This document shows, piece after piece, positions 35,209 through 43,977 of a stretch of 64,000 nt of DNA. Location: NCBI RefSeq assembly GCF_023973145.1, contig NZ_CP099546.1:1798001-1862000 (forward strand), in the 5' to 3' direction. Below the pieces are notes generated by a model. The model was not told the origin of the DNA and ran no database searches. It saw only the letters and a list, made by a program, of their open reading frames with translations. Made by a program: the position numbers and the translations under genes. Origin of the DNA: Natronosalvus vescus. Lineage in GTDB: Archaea; Halobacteriota; Halobacteria; Halobacteriales; Natrialbaceae. Each line of letters starts with the position of its first letter. Position 1 is the first letter of the stretch.

Positions 35209-36804
35209 TCACGGGCGCATGCTGTCCGGGAAATTGATCTGCTCCGGTTCGTGATCGCCACAGCCGTACTCGTAGAACAGCCGCGAACTGCGGTCGCGGT
35301 CTTCGGGGCTGTTGATCGTCTCTATCGTGATATCCTCGCTCACGACGTACATATTGATGTGGGTGAGCGTGATGTCGTGTTCTTCCTCCCAGGTCGTACA
35401 CAGGTGTTCGGCCAGCAGTGCTGGCGTGTTGCTTCCGTCGCCAGCCCGTCGCACGCTGTTCATGTAGAACCGCTCCCGGTAGGTGCCGTACTGCTTCTGG
35501 AGTTCCTGGTGGGGCCGGTCGAACGTCAACGGCCGATCGTTGTAGACGTCGAGCAACTCACCGTTGTCGGTCTGGGCGACGAAGACGTGGTACCGATCGG
35601 TCGTTCGCGGGTTCGGGGCGAACACCGTCCAGTCGGGCTGACTGATCATGTAGGCGTTCGCCGTCGATTCGATCTGCTGTTTGTGCGGCGCGTCTTCGTC
35701 CACGAGGGCCCCCGCGGGGAGGTACGGCCCAACCGAGAACAGGAGAATCGTGACGACGATGGTCACGATCGCGAGCGTGTACAGCTGCGATCTAGCTCGG
35801 CGCTGGGCGTCCCCCCTGAGCCGCCAGTCCGGAACCGCGTGGGCGACGTGCTCGAGTCGTTTCAGGCGGGCGTGCGGCTTCTCGATATCGACGTCGAAAT
35901 ATCGGAGGACGGCTTTTCCGTCGCGCCAGATCTGGGGCTGTATGAACAATAACAGGCCGGCCATCGCGACGTACGCGAACGCGCCGATTCGAACCGTGAT
36001 GGCGAACGCGAAATGCCCACCCATGAACAGCGCGACCAGGCCCATGCGCTTTCGCCCCACGAGGACGAGCAACAGCGGCGAGATGAGCATCATGGCATAC
36101 CACAGCAACCCGCCGTAGCTGAGCAGTGTCGGCATCGCCCGTACCTGCTCGGCCAGCAGAAACGTCATGTCGTCGAGGCCGAGGACGAGTGGGGCGGCTT
36201 CGCCGGTTCCCCACACGTCCGACTGGGCCTTGTGATAGCCGTTGTAGAAGTACATGAATACCATCTGGCCCAGGATCAGCGTGGAGGCGACGCTCGCGAT
36301 TTCGGCCCGCGGATTCCGCTCCCGGTGAACGGCGTCGATCGACCACCGTTCGCCGAGCGGAAGGAAGATTGCCCAGAACACGAGCAACCGGAACAGGACG
36401 TCGGCGTAGCTCGTGACGAACGGGTTGTGGTAGTCGAGCGAGATGACGAACAGGAACGACAGAATCGTCGCCAGCCGGGTCTTGTAGCCGACGATCAGCT
36501 GAATTGCGATCAGCACCTGGATGATCATCAGCCCGGCGATGACGGTCGGATCGGTCGAGATGTGGTAGATCGAGAAGGCGTTGTCGGCAGTCACCGCCAT
36601 CGCGTGGGAACGCGGGACGACACCCTCGTCCGTATAGAAGAACCAGAAGTTTCGCGAGCGCAAGAGGACGTCCGCGATGATGAGCAACCCGACGAACACC
36701 CGAAACACCGCGAGCGACCGGGCATCGATGGTGACCGATTCCTTGAGGTTGCGGCTGACTCGAGAACGGAGGGCAGATCCCGTTAGCCGTGTGTCACGGA
36801 CCAT
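35209..36804 (-). CDS. HTTM domain membrane protein, paralog 2
   Basis: This 531-aa paralog of the neighbouring HTTM protein has a matching order of motifs. They are DARSLAVFRVFVGLLIIADVL, GERWSIDAVHR, FYNGYHKAQSDVWGTGEA (the catalytic-region-like K/H segment) and the C-terminal WTVFAPNPRTTDRYHVF. About ten hydrophobic segments precede the soluble domain. The ATG at 36804 is supported by an AAAAAATATA box at 36831-36840 on the coding strand with leaderless spacing; in-frame ATGs further up are less likely. Both genes point the same way and are 460 nt apart, so each probably has its own promoter. Substrate unknown. Confidence 0.85.
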   Translation of the reverse strand: MVRDTRLTGSALRSRVSRNLKESVTIDARSLAVFRVFVGLLIIADVLLRSRNFWFFYTDEGVVPRSHAMAVTADNAFSIYHISTDPTVIAGLMIIQVLIAIQLIVGYKTRLATILSFLFVISLDYHNPFVTSYADVLFRLLVFWAIFLPLGERWSIDAVHRERNPRAEIASVASTLILGQMVFMYFYNGYHKAQSDVWGTGEAAPLVLGLDDMTFLLAEQVRAMPTLLSYGGLLWYAMMLISPLLLVLVGRKRMGLVALFMGGHFAFAITVRIGAFAYVAMAGLLLFIQPQIWRDGKAVLRYFDVDIEKPHARLKRLEHVAHAVPDWRLRGDAQRRARSQLYTLAIVTIVVTILLFSVGPYLPAGALVDEDAPHKQQIESTANAYMISQPDWTVFAPNPRTTDRYHVFVAQTDNGELLDVYNDRPLTFDRPHQELQKQYGTYRERFYMNSVRRAGDGSNTPALLAEHLCTTWEEEHDITLTHINMYVVSEDITIETINSPEDRDRSSRLFYEYGCGDHEPEQINFPDSMRP

Positions 36805-36830
36805 CTGATCGCAGACTCCAGTCGTGCTCG

Positions 36831-36838
36831 TATATTTT
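36831..36838 (-). promoter_or_regulatory. TATA box of HTTM paralog 2
   Basis: AAAATATA on the minus strand, about 28-30 nt upstream of ATG 36804. Confidence 0.6.
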
Positions 36839-36930
36839 TTGTGGTGCCGTGTCAGATCGTCGGTCATACGCACAGGACAGTCGGTCGAGTGCAAACGGGA
36901 AGCGCGGTCACGGATCCGTCCGAGACGCCT

Positions 36931-38628
36931 TCAGTGCCCGGTGTCGTGTGGATTCAGTTCCGTCCCGTACCACTCGGCGTGGTCGGTGTAGTCGATGAAT
37001 CGCGGTGCGTCGGCATCGAACGGTCGCTCGAGGCTCTCGAACGCCTTTTTCTTGTCCCAGCTCTGGAGGCCGCCGACGGCTCCTCGATCCTCGAGGTCAT
37101 GGTAGTCGAGGTCGGGTTCGGTCAGCTCCCAGGCTTTCAGCCCCTGTTCGGTTCGAACGATGACGCTCGAGTACTCGTCGCTCGAGCCGACCGAGCCGAC
37201 GGTGAGATCGGCACAGTAGCCGGTGAAGTCGGCACACTCGTCGCAGCCCTTGAGCGCGGCGTCGTGGAAGTTCCCGATGTCTTCCTCGAGGATCATCTCG
37301 CCGTCGTGGTCGTACACCATGAGCTTCCCGTGGAGGACGTCCATCTTCCCGACGTCCGCGCGGGCGATCCCTCGCTTCTCCTCGAGTTGCTCGCCCATCA
37401 GGCTGTAGTAGTTGAAGTTCTTGGTGCACATGAGCGCGATCGTGTAGTCGACGGCGCGGACGCCTGCCTCGTGGGAGTCGTACTCCCACTCGAAGTCCTG
37501 CAGGGCGCGGATCCCCTCGATCTCACAGGGAGTGCCCACGAGAGCGAGGCTGATCTCCTCGAGCGGCTTGTCGGGGAGTTTGTGCGTCCACTCGTCGAGG
37601 TCGAGGTGACCCAGCGCCATCGTCTGGTTGTAGATCGTCCCCGCGTTGGCGATCAGATCCTCGTAACTCGTCGCGAGGTAGCTCTCGGCTTTCCAGGGTT
37701 CGTCCTCGCTCTCGGTCGCGATCAGCGCCCCGTCGATTTCGCCCGCCTCGAGCAGGTGCGCCAGCACGGTCGTGACGAGGCCGCCGTCCTGTGCGTTTTC
37801 GGTCCACTCCTCGTCGACGCGCGCGGAGAACTCCGTGATTGGGTCGCCCGCGCCTGTGACGTTGTCGTCGCCGCCGGTGATCTTCCACTGGCGTTCGTAC
37901 CGGAGCCCACCGCGGGGACAGAAGTCCCAGCAGAGCGAACAGCCGGTACACATCTTCACGAGTTCGGGCAGGTCGTCGTCGCCGATGCCGATCGAGTCGG
38001 AGGGGCAGGCGGCGACGCAGGTTCCACACTGGATACAGCGCCCTTCGTCGATGACGGCCTCGTCGAGTTCCATGAACCACGTCTTCTCGTCCGGCGTTTC
38101 GATGTCGTTCATGGACGATCGAATCGAATATGACGGCGTCTCGAGGTCGACACCCTCCGGAATCCCGACGCGAGTAGCGGGGTCGCCATTATCGACGTCC
38201 TGGCTCACGTCCCCGGCGGGCGTCGTGAACTCGAGGTCGGTCAGGTTGCCGCCCTCGTCGACGTTCGAGACGCCCGCGCCGTCGGCGCGGATTGCCCGTT
38301 CGCCGCAGGTGCAGTCGTTCGGGCTGCAGCCGTCTTCAGTCAGTTCCGTTTCGCGGTCGTTCGTCCCTGACTCGACCGCTCGAGCCCGATCGGGCGTCGC
38401 CGCCGGAACGACGTCCTCGTCTAGACCCGTCGCGCCTTCGATTGCCGGAACGCCCGGGTACGGCTCCTCGTGACCGCCGTCGGTGAGGATGTGGCGGCCG
38501 CTCTCCGTCACTGCGCCGTCGCGTTCGTCAGCACCGTCGTTCTCGACCAGTTCCGGGGCGGCGTCGGCGGGAGCGTTCGTCGGAACCGTCTCAATTGGAT
38601 CACTCGAGTCCCGCCCGTCAGTCGCCAT
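36931..38628 (-). CDS. F420 hydrogenase/dehydrogenase beta-like (FrhB/FpoF) iron-sulfur flavoprotein
   Basis: This 565-aa protein is expected to oxidise reduced F420 and pass electrons on through FAD and two [4Fe-4S] clusters. The cluster ligands are C198/C201/C204/C208 (CIQCGTCVAAC) and C227/C230/C233/C237 (CTGCSLCWDFC). The FrhB N- and C-terminal domains follow, with VGTPCEIEGIRALQ, GKMDVLHGKLMVYD and CDECADFTGYCADLTVGSVGS. Residues 1-~172 are an acidic extension with an extra C-X4-C-X-C (101-108); Met173 is an alternative start. The gene overlaps the end of the siroheme reductase gene by 11 bases. Together they resemble a two-gene version of methanogen F420-dependent sulfite reductase. Confidence 0.88.
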   Translation of the reverse strand: MATDGRDSSDPIETVPTNAPADAAPELVENDGADERDGAVTESGRHILTDGGHEEPYPGVPAIEGATGLDEDVVPAATPDRARAVESGTNDRETELTEDGCSPNDCTCGERAIRADGAGVSNVDEGGNLTDLEFTTPAGDVSQDVDNGDPATRVGIPEGVDLETPSYSIRSSMNDIETPDEKTWFMELDEAVIDEGRCIQCGTCVAACPSDSIGIGDDDLPELVKMCTGCSLCWDFCPRGGLRYERQWKITGGDDNVTGAGDPITEFSARVDEEWTENAQDGGLVTTVLAHLLEAGEIDGALIATESEDEPWKAESYLATSYEDLIANAGTIYNQTMALGHLDLDEWTHKLPDKPLEEISLALVGTPCEIEGIRALQDFEWEYDSHEAGVRAVDYTIALMCTKNFNYYSLMGEQLEEKRGIARADVGKMDVLHGKLMVYDHDGEMILEEDIGNFHDAALKGCDECADFTGYCADLTVGSVGSSDEYSSVIVRTEQGLKAWELTEPDLDYHDLEDRGAVGGLQSWDKKKAFESLERPFDADAPRFIDYTDHAEWYGTELNPHDTGH

Positions 38629-40357
38629 GGGCGACACCTCCTGCAATCGGGGCGTCGGCTCGACGAGCGATCTCCCGGAGGCGATCGTTCTCGAGGCGAC
38701 GAGTCCACTCGTAGAACCGCTCGCCTTCGGAACGGTCGTCGGAGTACGCGTCGAACAGCGACTCGAGGGCGGGGACGACGGAGTCGGCGGGGACGGCGGT
38801 CTCGATCCAGTCGAGGAACTCGTTGTCGGTACCGAGGGAGCCGCCGAGGCCGACGTCCATCCCTTCGACCAAGGCGTCTCCATCTCCCGGGCTCTGCCCG
38901 CTCGATCGTGTCGCGGAGCCATGCTCCGCGCCGTCCCCGTCGGAATCGAGTTTCACCGTCTCGCCGCGAAAACCGATGTCCGCGATCTGGGGCTGGGCGC
39001 ACGAGGCCGAGCAGCCGGACATGTGCATTCGGATCACCTCGACGTCGTCGGGGACGTCGATGCGTTCGTCGAGTTCCCGCGCCCATCGTTTCGTGCGCTG
39101 TTTGGTCTCGATGATGGCATATTTGCAGAACTCGTTGCCCGTACAGCCGACGGCTCCGCGCGAGAACGGCCCCGGATCGGGGCTGTACTCCTGGGCGAAC
39201 GGTTCGGCGAGGAGGTCGTCGACGCGCGCTTCCGGGACGTGGGTGATCAGGAGGTTCTGGTCGGTCGCGAGTCGAACGGAGGCGTCGTCGGTGCCATAGC
39301 GCTTCGCGGCTCGAGCGGCGGCGGCGAACTCGTCGCCGCCCATGCGGCCGGTGACGACGTTGAAACCGACGTATTTGAGGCCGTCCTGTTTCTGGTCGTG
39401 GACGCCGACGTGGTCGCCCTGGTAGCCCACGGTGAGCCCCTCGCCGCTCCCGGGGAGGTCGACCGTACACCGATCTCTCACGGCTTCTTCGAATTTCTCG
39501 GGGCCGAGCTGTTCGACGAGGTAGCGCATTCGGCAGAGGCCGCGATTGTACCGGTCGCCGAGTTCCTTGAACGTCTGGGCGACCGCCCGCACGAACTCGA
39601 CGGCGTCCGCCGGCGGGACGAACACGTCGAGTTCGGAGGCCATTCGCGGGCCGTCCGAGAGGCCGCCGCCGACTCGAGCGTGGAAGCCGTAGGTGACCTC
39701 GTCCGCCTGCGTCTTCCTCGCGGGCACGAGGCCAACGTCGTTGATCTGGGACTGTGCGCAGTCGTGTGCGCAGCCGGTGATCGTGAGCTTGAACTTCCGG
39801 GGGAGGTTGGCGTACTCGCGGTTTTCGGTGAAGAAGTCCGAGACGGCGTCGACGACCGGCTGGGCGTCGAAGCACTCGTGGCCGTCGAGGCCGGCGGCGG
39901 GACAGCCGAGGACGTTCCGCGCGGAGTCCCCACAGCCCTGCACCGTGGTCAGGCCGACCTCGTCGTAGCGATTCCAGAGTTCCGGCACGTCCTCGATCCG
40001 AATCCAGTGTTTCTGGATGTCCTGGCGGGTCGTGATGTCGAGGTAGGCGTCACCCCACAGCTCGTTCTGTTCCGCGCCGCCGTACGCCCCGGGGGCAACG
40101 GCGAAGTCCGTCGCCGCCTGGCCGATCACCTCAGCCTGCTCAGGCGTGAGGTAACCACCCGGAACCTTCGTCCGGATCATAAAGTATCCCTCCTGTTTTT
40201 GCGCATACATGCCGGCCCACTTGAGGCGTTCCCACTCACCGTCGCCCGCTCGAGCCTCGATTTCCTCGAACGACAGTCCCTCCTGGGCGTACTCGTGGAC
40301 GTCCTCGAGGACGTCGAGGGGGTGTTTTTCCTGTTTGTGGCGCTCGGTCGTGTTCAC
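38618..40357 (-). CDS. nirA: Siroheme [4Fe-4S] reductase, probable assimilatory nitrite (or sulfite) reductase
   Basis: This 579-aa protein reduces nitrite to ammonia (or sulfite to sulfide) by six electrons. It has two ferrodoxin-like half-repeats and the siroheme/cluster ligands C405-X5-C411 (GCTGNEFCKYA) and C449-X3-C453 (GCSASCAQ). CTGNEFC followed by ETKQR is closer to nitrite than to sulfite reductases. Residues ~476-492 are an insertion encoded by the 48-nt palindromic element, in the loop before EGMDVGLGG. I start at GTG 40357 (VNTTERHKQEKHPLDV), preceded by a GGGGGTGG Shine-Dalgarno-like run. No nitrate reductase or transporter is nearby. The overlapping downstream gene probably supplies electrons from F420. 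Confidence 0.9.
   Translation of the reverse strand: MNTTERHKQEKHPLDVLEDVHEYAQEGLSFEEIEARAGDGEWERLKWAGMYAQKQEGYFMIRTKVPGGYLTPEQAEVIGQAATDFAVAPGAYGGAEQNELWGDAYLDITTRQDIQKHWIRIEDVPELWNRYDEVGLTTVQGCGDSARNVLGCPAAGLDGHECFDAQPVVDAVSDFFTENREYANLPRKFKLTITGCAHDCAQSQINDVGLVPARKTQADEVTYGFHARVGGGLSDGPRMASELDVFVPPADAVEFVRAVAQTFKELGDRYNRGLCRMRYLVEQLGPEKFEEAVRDRCTVDLPGSGEGLTVGYQGDHVGVHDQKQDGLKYVGFNVVTGRMGGDEFAAAARAAKRYGTDDASVRLATDQNLLITHVPEARVDDLLAEPFAQEYSPDPGPFSRGAVGCTGNEFCKYAIIETKQRTKRWARELDERIDVPDDVEVIRMHMSGCSASCAQPQIADIGFRGETVKLDSDGDGAEHGSATRSSGQSPGDGDALVEGMDVGLGGSLGTDNEFLDWIETAVPADSVVPALESLFDAYSDDRSEGERFYEWTRRLENDRLREIARRADAPIAGGVAHGD
38883..38930 (-). repeat. 48-nt in-frame palindromic element, copy 2 (in siroheme reductase)
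   Basis: Reading the minus strand: hairpin 1 is CGCGGAGC, loop ATG, GCTCCGCG; then a 6-nt spacer; then the 23-nt block (38905 to 38883) with CGGGC, loop AGA, GCCCG. Compared with copy 1, the block differs at one loop base. The first stem differs at two base pairs, both compensated. The translation is AEHGSATRSSGQSPGD, in the same frame as copy 1. Confidence 0.75.
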
Positions 40358-40864
40358 GGCGACCACCCCCGGGAGAAGGCGGGAGTTGGGCGGATCGTCG
40401 CTGCCGGTGTGGCGGAGAGTGACATAGGGGGTAGTCACGAGTGACGCACATACCGCCGTGCGTTCAGGCGAAGCCTGGCGTCTATCGGCTGTTCCGGCAA
40501 TCATTGCTCCTCCGGAGGCTGCTCCAACTCGGAACCGAGTCCGAACGGGGGTGATGTAGGCGTCTCGAGCGACGAACCGCGAACCACGTCACTGATCGCG
40601 GCAATGCTCTCCTGAACCGGACACGGAGGTTCAGGCGGCAGCCGGCTGGCTCGAGCCGCCGCGCACGCCCGACTGCCATTCCCATCGGTCTCGGAGCTAC
40701 CGCGCACGTCCGACTGCCATTCCTCGGCTGCCTCGAGTTTCTGGTATGGGTGTCAGCTCTAGCACTCGCTCTCGGTGCCCACTCTAGGACTTGTTATCTG
40801 CATCCGCTCGAGCACCCGCTATCCGTGCTTTTCGATCCGTCCCTCCAGTCGATGTCCGTCGCGA
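40358..40864. other. Upstream region of the siroheme reductase gene
   Basis: About 500 nt. A 24-bp direct repeat (40659-40682 and 40700-40723, one mismatch, 41-bp period) is the only structure seen. A 68-codon minus-strand frame (40501-40707) exists but its third-position GC is lower than that of neighbours, so I do not call it a gene. Confidence 0.45.
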
Positions 40865-41710
40865 TCACCATTCGCGGACGAGGTAGTCCTCGAGTCGGTT
40901 GAAGTCGACGGCATGCTCGGCCTGGATCTCGTCCATCGGCGACTCGTAGCCGTACTCGTTGAACCACTCGAACATCACCGCGTACTCCTCGCCCTGGTGT
41001 TCCTCGACCTCGTCGATCGAGAGATGCTGGGCACGGACGCCGCTTCCGAGCGCGTCGGCGAACCTGACTGCCATCGCCCGCACCGTGAGTTCGTCGCCCG
41101 CGAGCTCGAACGCCTCGTCGATGTAGCGGTCGGGGTCGGCGAACGCTTCGGCCACGAACGCGCCCAGATCCTCGACGTCGAGTACCTGCAGCGGGGTTCG
41201 TGGCTCGAGCCCCATCGCGAGGGTGCCGTCCTCGATGGCCTCGCGGAATCCCTCGAAGTTCTGGGCGAAGAAGACCGGACGAACGACCGTCGCCGGCACG
41301 TCCAGTTCGTCGATCCGTCGTTCGATCTCCCACTTCGAGTCGAAGTGCGGGATGTCGGTGTCGCGGTCGGCACCGCCGACGGACGAGAAGACGAGGTGTT
41401 CGACGCCGACGTCGGCGGCGAGTTCGACGACGTTCGTCCCCTGTTCGACCTCGTCGTCGTAGCCGTGCTCCCAGAAGTTCGTCATCAGGAAGACACCGTC
41501 GGCGTCCTCGATCAGCGCCTCGACGTTGTTTTTCGAACTGATCGTCCGTTCGACGAGCTCGGCCCCTTGGTCGGCCAGTTCCCGAGCCTCTCCCTGGTCG
41601 CTGTCTCGTGTGAGGGCGAGCACGTCGACGTCGCGCTCGAGGAGGTGCCTCGTGACGGCCCCGCCCTGCGTGCCGGTCGAGCCGATCACCAGGATCGTGT
41701 CTCGTTCCAT
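40865..41710 (-). CDS. NmrA-like NAD(P)-binding protein
   Basis: This 281-aa atypical short-chain-dehydrogenase-fold protein has the nucleotide loop VIGSTGTQGGAVTRHLL (~8-24). It lacks an obvious YxxxK catalytic pair and has the NmrA pattern (GVFLMTNFWEH, EHLVFSSVGGADRDT, ATVVRPVFFAQNF). Family members act as NAD(P)H-sensing regulators or as quinone/isoflavone-type reductases. Start ATG 41710 fits the first beta strand. The gene is divergent from the ferredoxin gene. The specific function is unknown. Confidence 0.85.
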   Translation of the reverse strand: MERDTILVIGSTGTQGGAVTRHLLERDVDVLALTRDSDQGEARELADQGAELVERTISSKNNVEALIEDADGVFLMTNFWEHGYDDEVEQGTNVVELAADVGVEHLVFSSVGGADRDTDIPHFDSKWEIERRIDELDVPATVVRPVFFAQNFEGFREAIEDGTLAMGLEPRTPLQVLDVEDLGAFVAEAFADPDRYIDEAFELAGDELTVRAMAVRFADALGSGVRAQHLSIDEVEEHQGEEYAVMFEWFNEYGYESPMDEIQAEHAVDFNRLEDYLVREW

Positions 41711-41927
41711 GGTACCACCACTACGGAGCGCATCGCCACAAAGCCTCGACAGGCGAGTGCAACGGAGTCGACCGAATCGAAACGTTCCTCGAGGTAGCTG
41801 GATTCCCGAATCAGCGGCGTCTGTGGGACTGCTCGATGACCCACCGCCGCCCCTTTCGAACCAACATATATACGAACGAGTCGACGTTTCCGTCACTCTC
41901 AGCGGTACGCCGCTCCGTCTAACACTT

Positions 41928-42339
<412 letters not shown>

Positions 42340-42446
42340 TTCACTGTCTACACTGGTCGGTGTCAGGGACATTCGAACCAGCCGACTGACTGCTTTTTCG
42401 TCGGCTCCTGAGAAGGGACAGAACGAGAGAATCGACTAGCGAAACT

Positions 42447-42611
42447 TCACTCCGCACGGTCGACGTTCACTTGCTCTTTGAGCGTCTCGAGCCCGTCTGC
42501 CTCGGCGAGTTCTTGCAACCGCTCCCGGAAGTGCTCCTCACAGAGGCCGACCCTGAGCCCGTCGGACTCGGCGGCGAAAGCGGCTTCCTGGTCGCAGTAG
42601 TGGCAGTTCAT
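42447..42611 (-). CDS. Small zinc-binding-type haloarchaeal protein (DUF6757-like)
   Basis: This 54-aa protein reads MNCHYCDQEAAFAAESDGLR then VGLCEEHFRERLQELAEADG. A CxxC pair and a later C-x2-H pair form a likely zinc knuckle followed by a helix. Start 42611 places the CxxC at residue 3. Such mini zinc proteins are common in haloarchaea; function unknown. Confidence 0.65.
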   Translation of the reverse strand: MNCHYCDQEAAFAAESDGLRVGLCEEHFRERLQELAEADGLETLKEQVNVDRAE

Positions 42612-42706
42612 ACTCGACCGTATGTAGCCAGCCACATTGAAGGCTCCGTTCTCGGCTGCCACTGCCAGTGTTTTCTGTTCAGGGTCGACACATCGACCCG
42701 TCCACG

Positions 42707-43492
42707 TTACGTTGAGACCGACTCGAGGCCCAGTTCCTCGAAGGAAGCCCGAGAGAGTCCGGCGCGACCCAGTTGGTCGTCGTGGGCGTCGCTGCCGCCG
42801 GTCTCGAGCAGGTCGTTGCGCTCGATCGTCCGCTCGACGGCCGACAGGTCGACTGCCCGCCCGTAGGGGTACTCGCGTTCGACCGCGTCGAGGTCGGCCG
42901 CCAGCTCGAGTGCGCTCACCGGATCGGGATACCGTAGCGGGTGAGCGAGGGAGACGACGACGCAGGCCTCGGCGAGTATCTCGCGTCCCTCCTCGAACGG
43001 GCAGACGTCACGGGCCACGAAACACGGCCCGTCGTTCCCGATGAGGTGGTCGAACGCCCCCTCGTAGTCGTAGCCCGAGTCGGGGTCGGCGTCGATCGCT
43101 CGCGCCACGTGAGGACGGCCGAAGCCGGTATCGACGTCGAGGTCGAGGTCGATCCCGAGCCGATCATCGACGTTCTCGACGATCGCTCGGCCGCGTTCGC
43201 GTCGGTCGCGCTGGATGCGTTCGGTCTCGGCCCGGAGGGCATCGGTCGGCTCGACGCCGTAGCCCAGTAGGTCGACACGCTGGCCGTCGTCGGCCTCGAC
43301 CCGGAGTTCGATACCGTGGACGAGCGTCACGCCGTCGCGCTCGATTACCGGGGCCTCGAACGGCTGGAGGCGGTCGTGATCGGTAACGGCGACGACGGAA
43401 ACGTCGGCGCGACGGGCGGCGGCCGGGACGTCCGCCAGCTCGAGGCTTCCGTCCGAGCGCGTCGTATGGACGTGCAAGTCGGCGTAGGGCAT
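42707..43492 (-). CDS. PHP domain metal-dependent phosphoesterase
   Basis: This 261-aa TIM-barrel-like PHP protein is probably a phosphoesterase acting on nucleotides or sugar phosphates. The metal ligands are visible in order: DLHVHTTRSDGS (H6, H8), VTDHD, HGIELRVEA, GRPHVARA, VSLAHPLRYP and ETGGSDAHDD. It resembles the TrpH/RNase AM-type PHP family, so a 5'-3' exonuclease or nucleoside bisphosphate phosphatase are possible. The start MPYADLHVHT is typical. It is in tandem with, but ~95 nt from, the small zinc protein. Confidence 0.9.
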   Translation of the reverse strand: MPYADLHVHTTRSDGSLELADVPAAARRADVSVVAVTDHDRLQPFEAPVIERDGVTLVHGIELRVEADDGQRVDLLGYGVEPTDALRAETERIQRDRRERGRAIVENVDDRLGIDLDLDVDTGFGRPHVARAIDADPDSGYDYEGAFDHLIGNDGPCFVARDVCPFEEGREILAEACVVVSLAHPLRYPDPVSALELAADLDAVEREYPYGRAVDLSAVERTIERNDLLETGGSDAHDDQLGRAGLSRASFEELGLESVST

Positions 43493-43608
43493 GCCTATCC
43501 CTTTCCGTGACTCCCTAAAGCGGTTGTGACCCGTTCGCGACCGTCAGTTCTAGGGGCATTAAGGAAGCCTAGGTGTCGGGTGTGCCTGAAAGACGTTTAT
43601 GGACAATG

Positions 43609-43615
43609 TTTATAA
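43609..43615 (+). promoter_or_regulatory. TATA box of the 95-aa conserved gene
   Basis: TTTATAA, centred ~29 nt before ATG 43641, favouring that start over the ATG at 43599, which lies upstream of the box. Confidence 0.55.
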
Positions 43616-43640
43616 TTATCGTTCAGGTGGTTTGGGTGTG

Positions 43641-43928
43641 ATGTTCCGTAACCGAACCGGCGAGTTCATCGACACTCACGAGTACCCCGCAACCACCGAG
43701 GAACTGATCAACGCCTACGGCGAGGAGGATCTCGAGTTGGCGAATGGGAGTGAGCGACTCGCGGACGTCCTCTCCCGCCTCCAGAACGAGACGTTCGAGT
43801 CGCCGGACGACGCCCGACTGGCGGTCTACTCCGCGATGAGCAACGAGGTGGTGGGTCGCGTCGGGTACTCCGACCGCGATCCGACCCCTCTCGGCAGTCG
43901 GTACGCACCCGAGCCGATGTCGTTCTGA
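43641..43928 (+). CDS. Conserved haloarchaeal protein (DUF5789-like)
   Basis: This 95-aa soluble acidic protein begins MFRNRTGEFIDTHEYPATTEEL and is largely helical, with a conserved middle GEEDLELANGSERLADVLSRL and a C-terminal RVGYSDRDP. No catalytic motif is visible. The family is known to me only as a haloarchaeal domain of unknown function, and the assignment is tentative. Confidence 0.65.
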   Translation: MFRNRTGEFIDTHEYPATTEELINAYGEEDLELANGSERLADVLSRLQNETFESPDDARLAVYSAMSNEVVGRVGYSDRDPTPLGSRYAPEPMSF

Positions 43929-43977
43929 GCATCCAGCTTCGCCTTGCTGAGGAACTGATTGCTCGAGCGTGATACGA

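Noticed and set aside
38483-40444. Plus-strand open frame of ~650 codons opposite the siroheme reductase
   Set aside because: Antisense shadow; the minus strand carries the siroheme and Fe-S ligands and the family-wide sequence.
40358-40504. N-terminal extension of the siroheme reductase to an ATG at 40504
   Set aside because: The 49 extra residues are unlike the family; a Shine-Dalgarno-like run and the GTG at 40357 give the expected N-terminus.
40501-40707. 68-codon minus-strand frame upstream of the siroheme reductase gene
   Set aside because: Third-position GC is lower than in neighbouring genes, there is no recognisable motif, and a 24-bp direct repeat lies inside it.
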